DNA of 45,664 nucleotides from Nitrosopelagicus sp964511265 (GTDB lineage Archaea; Thermoproteota; Nitrososphaeria; Nitrososphaerales; Nitrosopumilaceae). The notes beneath the pieces are model-generated. The model was given only the letters and a program-made list of their open reading frames with translations, had not been told where the DNA came from and ran no database searches. The translations under genes were made by a program, and so were the position numbers. Shown here piece by piece: positions 40,087 through 45,664 of this stretch; the stretch's first letter is position 1; every line of letters starts with the position of its first letter. The stretch covers positions 1 to 45,664 of the forward strand of contig CAZEES010000006.1 in the NCBI GenBank assembly GCA_964511265.1, in the 5' to 3' direction.

Positions 40087-40492
40087 ATCCAACATATCCT
40101 GTAGTTTGTTTTGCCTTGTCTTCTGAAAAGTCAGGTTCAAATAAAGAGATCATGTATCCGTCAGGATCTAGAATTATTGCATTTTTTCCTGCTTGTCTCT
40201 TTTGATCCTCTCTAAAAATTTCCACATTGGATTTTTTTAGTTCCTCCATTGCAGATTGTAAATCTCCTACTGTCAATCCAATTAAAATTCCATTTCCTTT
40301 TGATGTTTCTGTGTTAGATGTTGTCAAAGATGCAGGATGTAGACTTAACACTCCTCCTGACTGTTGCCCTAAATCGACCCAATTACGTCTTTCATTTTTT
40401 ATTGGCATTCCTAAAACTTCGTGATAAAATTTTATTGAGACATCTAAATCCTTCACTTCAAGAATAATATTTCCAATTCGTTTAATATTCAT
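40073..40492 (-). CDS. VOC superfamily (glyoxalase/bleomycin resistance-like) protein
   Basis: A 139-aa protein with two beta-alpha-beta-beta-beta units: IGNIILEVKDLDVSIKFYHEVLGMPI at the start and GILIGLTVGDLQSAMEELKK then IILDPDGYMISLFEPD later. The metal-ligand Glu of the second unit (LFEPD) is present. Substrate unknown. A TATA (AATTTTATAA, minus, about 40515-40522) is 26 nt upstream. The end overlaps the DUF6659-like gene by 14 nt. Confidence 0.88.
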   Translation of the reverse strand: MNIKRIGNIILEVKDLDVSIKFYHEVLGMPIKNERRNWVDLGQQSGGVLSLHPASLTTSNTETSKGNGILIGLTVGDLQSAMEELKKSNVEIFREDQKRQAGKNAIILDPDGYMISLFEPDFSEDKAKQTTGYVGFTPE

Positions 40493-40524
40493 AAATTATT
40501 ACCTCAATTATTAGTTATAAAATT

Positions 40525-40746
40525 TTACGGATTTACCTCAACCATGGTTTCAGTTCTCTCCACTCCGGGTATTTTTTGTATCTGAGTTGTAACATCTTTA
40601 ATCTCAAATAATTCACTCACATCAACTACTGCAACTGCATCATATTGACCACTGACAGGAAAAGACTCTGTGATTTTATCCACCTTTCTTAATCTTGCAG
40701 CTATGAGTTTTTTTGGGGATTTTACAAGTATTACAGCTCTTACCAT
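40525..40746 (-). CDS. Stand-alone Lrp/AsnC ligand-binding (RAM) domain
   Basis: A 73-aa protein consisting only of the RAM (Lrp C-terminal) ferredoxin-like domain: AVILVKSPKKLIAARLRKVDKI, GQYDAVAVVDVSELFEI and a final GVERTETMVEVNP. There is no DNA-binding helix-turn-helix. Such single domains may bind amino acids and modulate full-length Lrp proteins. It overlaps the adjacent RAM gene by 7 nt, suggesting joint translation and perhaps a hetero-oligomer. Confidence 0.85.
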   Translation of the reverse strand: MVRAVILVKSPKKLIAARLRKVDKITESFPVSGQYDAVAVVDVSELFEIKDVTTQIQKIPGVERTETMVEVNP

Positions 40747-40979
40747 CCCATATCGACCTCCACTTCAATTAATGTTTCAGTGTCAACAATCTCTTTTACA
40801 TTTTTTAAATCAATCACGACATCATTGATTTCATTTATAGATGAATTCAAAATAACCGATATGTCTGCTCTCCCTGTAACAATCATGATGTCTTTTGAAA
40901 TTTTTCTTTTTTTTCTTAGAATTTGAACAACTTTGTCAACCATACCTGGTTTTACAGTAATCATGCATAGTGCTTTCAT
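40740..40979 (-). CDS. Stand-alone Lrp/AsnC ligand-binding (RAM) domain
   Basis: A 79-aa RAM domain beginning MKALCMITVKPGMVDKVVQILRK, with the middle IVTGRADISVILNSSINEINDVV and the end VDTETLIEVEVDMGW. Like its downstream neighbour it lacks a DNA-binding part. Divergence between the two is high, so the pair is not a recent duplication. Confidence 0.85.
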   Translation of the reverse strand: MKALCMITVKPGMVDKVVQILRKKRKISKDIMIVTGRADISVILNSSINEINDVVIDLKNVKEIVDTETLIEVEVDMGW

Positions 40980-41013
40980 GAAATAGACATGCTATTGTAT
41001 GTGAAAAGGATTT

Positions 41014-41229
41014 CTAATCTGAGCTTGCTTCCTGTGAACGTGCTTCCTCAAGGTATGCACGTCGTTCTTCAAGTTCTGTTTCTCTATTAATTGATAAATC
41101 GTCATCAACAATTACAATTCCCGAATCTTCAGGCTCTGAGTGGTGCTTCTTCTTAGAAACTTTTTTTGTTGTTTTTTTCTTTGCAGATTTTTTTGCCACT
41201 TTTTTTGTTGTTTTCTTTTTTTCTACCAA
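41014..41229 (-). CDS. Lys-rich small protein with acidic C-terminus (71 aa)
   Basis: The first 28 residues are a Lys/Thr/Ala repeat region (TTKKVAKKSAKKKTTKKVSK), similar in composition to histone H1-type tails. The rest is acidic (GIVIVDDDL, ETELEERRAYLEEARSQE). A TTG at 41229 is the likely start (protein MVEKKK); a TATA-like ATAATATGATA (minus, about 41250-41260) is at the leaderless distance. It could bind DNA or RNA through the basic part. No family is certain. Confidence 0.6.
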   Translation of the reverse strand: MVEKKKTTKKVAKKSAKKKTTKKVSKKKHHSEPEDSGIVIVDDDLSINRETELEERRAYLEEARSQEASSD

Positions 41230-41292
41230 GTGATTCGATGAAAATCAGAATATCATATTATTAAACATTTCATTATTGATTAAAATAATAAA

Positions 41293-41366
41293 TGCCGAGG
41301 GCGAGATTTGAACGCGCGACAGCCACGTCTTCAGCGTGGTGCTCTCCCAGGCTGAGCTACCTCGGC
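41293..41366 (-). tRNA. tRNA-Phe (GAA)
   Basis: The 74-nt cloverleaf on the minus strand has acceptor GCCGAGG/CCTCGGC with discriminator A, D-stem GCTC/GAGC, anticodon stem CCACG/CGTGG with loop CTGAAGA (anticodon GAA, Phe), and T-loop TTCAAAT. The T-stem (GCGCG with CTCGC) has one C.U mismatch at 52-62. No intron and no encoded CCA. Confidence 0.94.
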
Positions 41367-41407
41367 ATGAAAAACTTGCAAATTAAATGAAATTAAAGCG
41401 TATCCTT

Positions 41408-41944
41408 TCAGGATTTCCAGATTATGTCGGGTATTTTCTTTCTATTATTGGTTACACGTGCAAGAATAAACATTAGATCTGAAAGTCTGTTGAGATAAAT
41501 TGCTGCCTCTTTGTTAATTTCTTCATTTTTGGATAATGCTACAACGTGTGTTTCAGCCCTTCGAGATATGGTCCGTGACAAATGAAGAATAGATGCAAGT
41601 AAAGTTCCACCTGGAAGGATAAAGCTAGTCAAAGGTTCCAATTGAGGCTCCAATAAATCAATTTTTTGTTCTAAAAATACAATCATATCTCTGGTCGTTC
41701 TAATTTTCTTATCAGACATGTCAGGATTTGCAAGATCTGAACCTACTACAAATAAATCATTTTGTATTTTGATTAAGATGTCTTTTACTTCATCGTCTAA
41801 TTCTAATGATAGTGCAATTCCGATTGAGGAATTAAGTTCATCTATAGCACCATATGACATTATTCGCTCATCTGATTTCCATACCCGAGAATTATCAAAT
41901 AAAGAAGTTTTACCTTCATCTCCTGTTTTTGTATAAATCTTCAT
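41408..41944 (-). CDS. cobO: Cob(I)alamin adenosyltransferase, PduO type
   Basis: A 178-aa enzyme that transfers adenosyl from ATP to cob(I)alamin. The PduO signature is clear: MKIYTKTGDEGKTSLFDNSR with the N-terminal ATP loop, MSYGAIDELNSSIGIA, and the C-terminal ISRRAETHVVALSK and YLNRLSDLMFILAR. Ammonia-oxidising archaea make cobalamin, so this fits the host. The symbol is used loosely: this is the PduO family, not CobA/CobO sequence type. It diverges from the TPR gene. Confidence 0.92.
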   Translation of the reverse strand: MKIYTKTGDEGKTSLFDNSRVWKSDERIMSYGAIDELNSSIGIALSLELDDEVKDILIKIQNDLFVVGSDLANPDMSDKKIRTTRDMIVFLEQKIDLLEPQLEPLTSFILPGGTLLASILHLSRTISRRAETHVVALSKNEEINKEAAIYLNRLSDLMFILARVTNNRKKIPDIIWKS

Positions 41945-42010
41945 AAAATTTTGAGTTTGGCATATCTATTAAGGATAATGTTAAATTTACATAAAAAGAA
42001 AATGGTCGTA

Positions 42011-42595
42011 ATGGGTGAGTTAGATGAAGCAAATGAATTATTTCTAAAAAAGAAATTTGTAGATGCTATTAAAAAATATGAACTCATTTTACAAGTTGAA
42101 CCGGATAATTTAGTTGCTCTGAATAATAAGGGATATTCTCTTAGTAAATTAAAAAGATATTCTGAAGCAATTTCATGCTATGATGAATCTTTAAGAAAAA
42201 ATCCACAAGACAAGTTAGTACTGACAAATAAAATTTCAATATTTAGAAAGATAGGTGAATTTGATAAAGCTGTAGGAATATGTGATGAATTGTTAGAAGA
42301 TACTCCAAATGATAGAGTCGTATTATATCATAAGATGCGAATTTTAAAAAAATTAGGAAAGTTTTCAGAGTCAAACATCATTTGCAACATATTATTAAAT
42401 GACTATCCTAAAAATGGAGAGATTTTGTATGACATGGCTTCAAACTTTCTAAAAATTGGTGATGAGATTAACTTCTTTTCAACTCTTGAAAAAGCGATAA
42501 CTCTTATGCCTAATTTGAAAAATAAATCAAAAAACAATGTAGAATTTGAAAAATTTCACAATGATGACAGATTCTTAAAAATTATTCATGAGTAA
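42011..42595 (+). CDS. TPR repeat protein (194 aa)
   Basis: Three to four tetratricopeptide repeats: FLKKKFVDAIKKYELILQVE, ALNNKGYSLSKLKRYSEAIS, NKISIFRKIGEFDKAVGICD and MRILKKLGKFSESNIICNIL, each in the A/G-Y-A pattern. It is a protein-interaction scaffold with no enzymatic domain. The frame runs back to TTG 41951, with ATGs at 41978, 42002 and 42011. I choose 42011 (MGELDEANE) because TTAAATTT (41981-41988) is 26 nt upstream. Confidence 0.85.
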   Translation: MGELDEANELFLKKKFVDAIKKYELILQVEPDNLVALNNKGYSLSKLKRYSEAISCYDESLRKNPQDKLVLTNKISIFRKIGEFDKAVGICDELLEDTPNDRVVLYHKMRILKKLGKFSESNIICNILLNDYPKNGEILYDMASNFLKIGDEINFFSTLEKAITLMPNLKNKSKNNVEFEKFHNDDRFLKIIHE

Positions 42596-42629
42596 TGAGG
42601 CTTATTAAAAAGAATCAAAAGATGAAATT

Positions 42630-43154
42630 ATGATATCTGATTTCTTTTTTCAAATTGCAGGACTAAAAAAATTACCGCGGTCCGGATGGAAGATTAAACT
42701 TGGATTAGAAAATTCAGAATCCGTTGCAGAACACTCGTATATGATGTCTGTAATGTCTATGGTTTTGTCAGATTTGAAATCTCTGAATTCTGAAAAAGTT
42801 ATCAAAATGTCCATCTTACATGATTGGGCAGAATCAAAAATTGGAGATTTTATGCCGGATGAAATTGGTTATGATAAGAAATCAGAATTGGAGAATTATG
42901 CAATGGCTGAAATTTTGGAATCGCTTCCAGAAAAAATTCAATTTAATTATCAAGAGATATGGAATGAATTTTTGAGTCGAGATACTCCTGAGTCCAGATT
43001 AGTTCACGAATTGGACAAATTGGAGATGGCACTGCAGGCTAAAATTTATGAAAATGATGTAGATTCAGAAAAAGTTAAACCGTTCATCATATCGGCAGTT
43101 GAACAAATTATGGATCCAGATGTAAAAAAAGTCCTTATGGACATACTAAAATAA
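42630..43154 (+). CDS. HD-domain hydrolase, YfbR/HDDC2-like 5'-deoxynucleotidase
   Basis: A 174-aa HD-superfamily protein with the metal ligands His35 (SVAEHSYMM), His64-Asp65 (SILHDWAES) and Asp129 (VHELDKLEMA). The KLPRSGWK start and AEHS motif are typical of YfbR/HDDC2 nucleotidases, which remove phosphate from deoxynucleoside monophosphates. The exact substrate is inferred by family. TATA CTTATTAAAA (42601-42610) lies 25 nt before the ATG. Confidence 0.88.
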   Translation: MISDFFFQIAGLKKLPRSGWKIKLGLENSESVAEHSYMMSVMSMVLSDLKSLNSEKVIKMSILHDWAESKIGDFMPDEIGYDKKSELENYAMAEILESLPEKIQFNYQEIWNEFLSRDTPESRLVHELDKLEMALQAKIYENDVDSEKVKPFIISAVEQIMDPDVKKVLMDILK

Positions 43155-43181
43155 TAAATCTAGTTCTTGTATATCGCAATT

Positions 43182-43418
43182 ATGTCTGAAAATAATGATG
43201 AATTGATTAAAGCACAAAATGAGTTAATTGGGGTTCTGTTTGAAATCATTAAACGTCTACAATCTAACAATGATCTAGACGCCGAATATTTTCAGATTAT
43301 TGGAAATGAAACCCGTTCAGATACTGATAATTCAAGATTAACTGAAATAACTAAAGAAAGAGAAGATAATGCAGAAATTGTTTCAAGATTATTAGAAAAA
43401 ATTGAAGCTGATCAATGA
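43182..43418 (+). CDS. Small hypothetical helical protein (78 aa)
   Basis: An acidic helical protein (LIKAQNELIGVLFEIIKRLQ, then EREDNAEIVSRLLEKIEADQ), probably a helical hairpin. No family known. The longest frame begins with TTG at 43167; ATG 43182 (MSENNDEL) is preferred because ATAATAAAT (43151-43159) is 26 nt upstream. It overlaps the converging gene by 7 nt. Confidence 0.6.
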   Translation: MSENNDELIKAQNELIGVLFEIIKRLQSNNDLDAEYFQIIGNETRSDTDNSRLTEITKEREDNAEIVSRLLEKIEADQ

Positions 43419-43723
43419 CCACAACTACAAGAATCATCATCACATGAGTCATTTACTATTCTAAACTTGTTTGTCTGTTCAAATTTGGATTGTATATAAT
43501 GTGAAATATTTACAATTCGAGTACGAACATCTTTTGTATCCCAGCTTCCTTCATTTTCAAACCATGATTCAATTTCATCAATATCGTATCGTTCCCCTTT
43601 TTCATTCAGTTCTGTAAAAATTTGTTTAATGAACGATTCATTTTCAAGAGTTAATGCGGATTTATCTTCCACCAATGTTGTAATTTCATTCAATCGTAAA
43701 ATGGTTGAATTCAGTAATGGCAT
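43412..43723 (-). CDS. Hypothetical protein with C-terminal Cys/His cluster (103 aa)
   Basis: The first 90 residues are helical and acidic (LRLNEITTLVEDKSALTLEN; RYDIDEIESWFENEGSW). The last ten are CDDDSCSCGH, a dense Cys/Asp/His tail that could bind a metal ion. I know no family with this exact tail. A strong TATA (TATTATAAAT, minus, 43745-43754) precedes the ATG at 26 nt. Confidence 0.65.
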   Translation of the reverse strand: MPLLNSTILRLNEITTLVEDKSALTLENESFIKQIFTELNEKGERYDIDEIESWFENEGSWDTKDVRTRIVNISHYIQSKFEQTNKFRIVNDSCDDDSCSCGH

Positions 43724-43788
43724 GAAATTATTAATTTATATCGCATTTATAATATTTCTAAAATATGCAATATTTTCAAGCATTAAAG

Positions 43789-44112
43789 ATGGGGCAAAAA
43801 AGAGTAGAGACATCACGTGCATATCTTAATTCCATATCTAATGACAGAGCAATGCCTGCATTGGCACTACGTGATAACAAATCCAATGTTTGGGAACCCG
43901 TAGGAGAAGAGAATCTGTATGCCGTGATTGATGAATCATCCGGATTTGTATTGACGGATTCTAGTGGGTATATTGTTGCATTATGTGATGGAAATGGGAC
44001 CTCAAAAACACTTGTTCAGAGTCTAAATCAAGAGCAAAAAGATAACATTGTAGAATTGTTGAAAAAAGATAACATTGTAGAGTACAAAGGCAAAGTAGCT
44101 TTACCTGTGTAG
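43789..44112 (+). CDS. Hypothetical protein (107 aa)
   Basis: A beta-rich soluble protein: WEPVGEENLYAVIDESSGFV, LTDSSGYIVALCDGNGTSK, then a C-terminal helix containing an internal repeat (KDNIVELL and KDNIVEYK) from a 19-bp DNA duplication (44036-44054 and 44063-44081). It has no recognised family. ATG 43789 (MGQKRVETS) is chosen with TATA-like CTAAAATATG at 43758-43767; ATG 43765 with AATTTATA upstream is also possible. Confidence 0.6.
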   Translation: MGQKRVETSRAYLNSISNDRAMPALALRDNKSNVWEPVGEENLYAVIDESSGFVLTDSSGYIVALCDGNGTSKTLVQSLNQEQKDNIVELLKKDNIVEYKGKVALPV

Positions 44113-44144
44113 ATTTTATTAATGCCATCTATTATCATACTAAG

Positions 44145-45368
44145 ATGAACAAATATTCGAAAATTATAGAGGTTCGAGGCCATCTTATTGATTCGCTTGT
44201 ATTAACAAAGATCTTCGATAGCGTCATGGATCTGGACGGAAAGTTTGAGGTCATGAAGATTACAGTTGGAAAATTAAAAACTGATGAGAGTTATGCAAAA
44301 CTAAGAATTATTGGAAAAAATAAAGCTCATCTGAATGAGATAATTACTGCATTACATAGAGAAGGCGCAACTACAAAAACTCAAAAAAATTGTAAAACAA
44401 AAAATGCTTCAAAAAACATGGTATTTCCTGATAATTTCTACAGTACAACAAACAATCACACTGCAATTTATCACAACAATCGATGGATTAACGTAGACAA
44501 TATGATGATGGACAAGTGCATTGTTGTAAAAGCAAACAAAGCAAAATGTGTTCCAATTAGAGAAGTCAAAAAAGGAGACAAAATTGTAATAGGAGAAAAT
44601 GGAATTAAGGTTTCAACTCCTGAGCGTCCAAGAGAAGGGATGAATGTTTTCCAGTTTATGGGTAGTGGAAGTTCAAGTGAGAGACCAACTCAACATATTG
44701 CAAGAAAAGTTGCAGAAGATATCATGAAAACAAAAAAACAGAGAGGAAAAATTGTGTTAGTAGGCGGTCCTGCAATAGTTCATACTGGTGCAGCCGATGC
44801 TGTTGCAAAAATGATCAAGACGGGACATATCAATGCCGTATTAGCAGGGAATGCACTTGCAGTTCATGATGTAGAATATGCCACACTTGGAACCTCGTTA
44901 GGAATGAGAGTTAAAGACGGAACATTAGCTGTTAGAGGACATAGAAATCATATGGATGCCATTAATTCTGTGTTTAAAGCAGGTTCGCTAAAGAAAATGG
45001 TTCAACAGAAAAAACTAACTCGTGGGATAATGTATGAATGTATTAAGAGAGATATTCCATTTGTTTTGGCAGGTTCATTGAGAGATGATGGTCCATTACC
45101 TGATGTAATTACAGATATTGCTGAAGCTCAAAGAGAATACAAGAAGGTTTTGAAAGATGCAAGCATGGTAATTATGGTATCTACAATGTTGCATTCTATT
45201 GCAACAGGCAACATGCTTCCTGCAAATGTAAAGGTCATTGTAATCGACATCAATCAACCAACCGTGACCAAACTAATGGACCGAGGAACATGGCAGGCAT
45301 TAGGAATAGTCTCTGATGTAGGCGCATTTTTACCAATGGTTGCAGATCAAATTGGAGGTAAAAAATGA
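44145..45368 (+). CDS. TIGR00300 / LOR-SDH domain protein (archaeal ornithine cyclodeaminase-like)
   Basis: A 407-aa protein with the N-terminal LOR/SDH domain (EVRGHLIDSLVLTKIFDSVMD, residues about 9-29) and a C-terminal nucleotide-binding domain (GGPAIVHTGAADAVAKMI; AVLAGNALAVHDVEYATLG). Archaeal members have ornithine cyclodeaminase activity, making proline, and cyanobacterial relatives are fused to arginine dihydrolase. I infer the same here. A TATA (TTTTATTAAT, 44114-44123) precedes the ATG at the leaderless distance. The stop overlaps hisI (ATGA). Confidence 0.85.
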   Translation: MNKYSKIIEVRGHLIDSLVLTKIFDSVMDLDGKFEVMKITVGKLKTDESYAKLRIIGKNKAHLNEIITALHREGATTKTQKNCKTKNASKNMVFPDNFYSTTNNHTAIYHNNRWINVDNMMMDKCIVVKANKAKCVPIREVKKGDKIVIGENGIKVSTPERPREGMNVFQFMGSGSSSERPTQHIARKVAEDIMKTKKQRGKIVLVGGPAIVHTGAADAVAKMIKTGHINAVLAGNALAVHDVEYATLGTSLGMRVKDGTLAVRGHRNHMDAINSVFKAGSLKKMVQQKKLTRGIMYECIKRDIPFVLAGSLRDDGPLPDVITDIAEAQREYKKVLKDASMVIMVSTMLHSIATGNMLPANVKVIVIDINQPTVTKLMDRGTWQALGIVSDVGAFLPMVADQIGGKK

Positions 45369-45664
45369 CATTAAAGGAAATCGAACATATTGATTTTAAA
45401 AAAGGAGATGGAATAGTACCGGTCATTGTTCAAGACTCAAATTCAAAAGATGTCCTTACTCTCGCATATACAAATAAGGAATCACTAGAACTGACAAAAA
45501 AAACTGGAAAATCATGGTTTTGGAGTCGTTCTAGAAACAAATTATGGATGAAAGGGGAAGAATCTGGCAATACACAAAAAGTCAAAAAAATATTGGTGGA
45601 TTGTGACTCTGATGCGATAATTTATCTGGTGGAACCATCAGGTCCTGCATGTCATACAGGTGAA
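45365..45664 (+). CDS. hisI: Phosphoribosyl-AMP cyclohydrolase (partial, 3' end beyond window)
   Basis: The first 100 codons of HisI, which opens the purine ring of phosphoribosyl-AMP in histidine synthesis. Signatures are LAYTNKESLELTKKTGKSWF, WSRSRNKLWMKGEESGN and the metal-binding VDCDSDA, ending in GPACHTGE at the window edge. Its ATG overlaps the TIGR00300 stop codon by 3 nt, so the two are translated from one mRNA. The C-terminal end and any fused HisE domain are outside the window. Confidence 0.93.
   Translation, partial: MTLKEIEHIDFKKGDGIVPVIVQDSNSKDVLTLAYTNKESLELTKKTGKSWFWSRSRNKLWMKGEESGNTQKVKKILVDCDSDAIIYLVEPSGPACHTGE

Noticed and set aside
1..45664. CRISPR array, transposon, prophage or restriction system
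   Set aside because: No regularly spaced repeats, transposase, integrase, phage structural or restriction genes were seen; repeats are limited to short pairs.

Overview
The window is a gene-dense, AT-rich archaeal chromosome segment. Its gene content points to an ammonia-oxidising archaeon of the Nitrosopumilus type (Nitrososphaerota/Thaumarchaeota). The signs are archaeal-type ribosomal proteins with the RNase P subunit Rnp1 inside the operon, a 20S proteasome alpha subunit, an ESCRT-III-like CdvB division protein, type II archaeal GAPDH, HMG-CoA synthase, a TIGR00300 (LOR/SDH) enzyme, many small lineage-specific proteins, and TATA boxes about 26 nt before start codons, as expected for leaderless mRNAs. 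There is no sign of phage, IS element, CRISPR array or integrated plasmid. Taxonomy is inferred from gene content only.

Layout. 1-2.6 kb: small hypothetical genes, a DUF371 protein diverging from an F420/FMN-type split-barrel protein, a probable frameshifted mini membrane protein and a DUF2299-like protein. Two near-identical 22-bp palindromes lie here, one ahead of each of two convergent genes. 2.67 kb: tRNA-Asn. 2.8-10.9 kb (minus): ribosomal operon in the order L3-L4-L23-[no L2]-S19-L22-S3-L29-Rnp1-S17-L14-L24-S4e-L5-S14-S8-L6, ending in a 97-aa hypothetical gene. 11-14 kb: SPOUT-type RNA methyltransferase, proteasome alpha, CdvB and tiny membrane proteins. 14-16 kb: CcdA plus a TlpA-like membrane thioredoxin. 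16-20.3 kb: complete late biotin pathway (bioF-bioB divergent from bioA-bioD) with a BirA-like operator between the two promoters. 20.3-27 kb: HMG-CoA synthase, DsbA-like protein, GAPDH, CNNM/CorC-type protein, threonine synthase. 27-28.8 kb: hypotheticals and a Hjc-like nuclease. 28.9-31.9 kb: operon of nucleotidyltransferase, LLM oxidoreductase, thiolase and DUF35 protein. 32-36.1 kb: DedA, a mini zinc ribbon, purK/purE and threonine ammonia-lyase. 36.3-41.2 kb: hypotheticals, a methyltransferase-like protein, a class III cyclase, a VOC protein, two stand-alone Lrp-type RAM domains and a Lys-rich protein. 41.3 kb: tRNA-Phe. 41.4 kb-end: cobalamin adenosyltransferase, TPR protein, HD hydrolase, hypotheticals, TIGR00300 enzyme and the 5' part of hisI.

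Most of the window is housekeeping. The less ordinary content is regulatory and small-scale. I found inverted repeats placed around or next to predicted TATA boxes (bioB/bioA, ilvA, a 49-aa Cys gene, a 125-aa gene). Seven very small proteins (36-49 aa) are readable by eye. Several start codons are better explained by an internal ATG about 26 nt from a TATA box than by the longest reading frame. I did not identify a wholly new multi-gene system.
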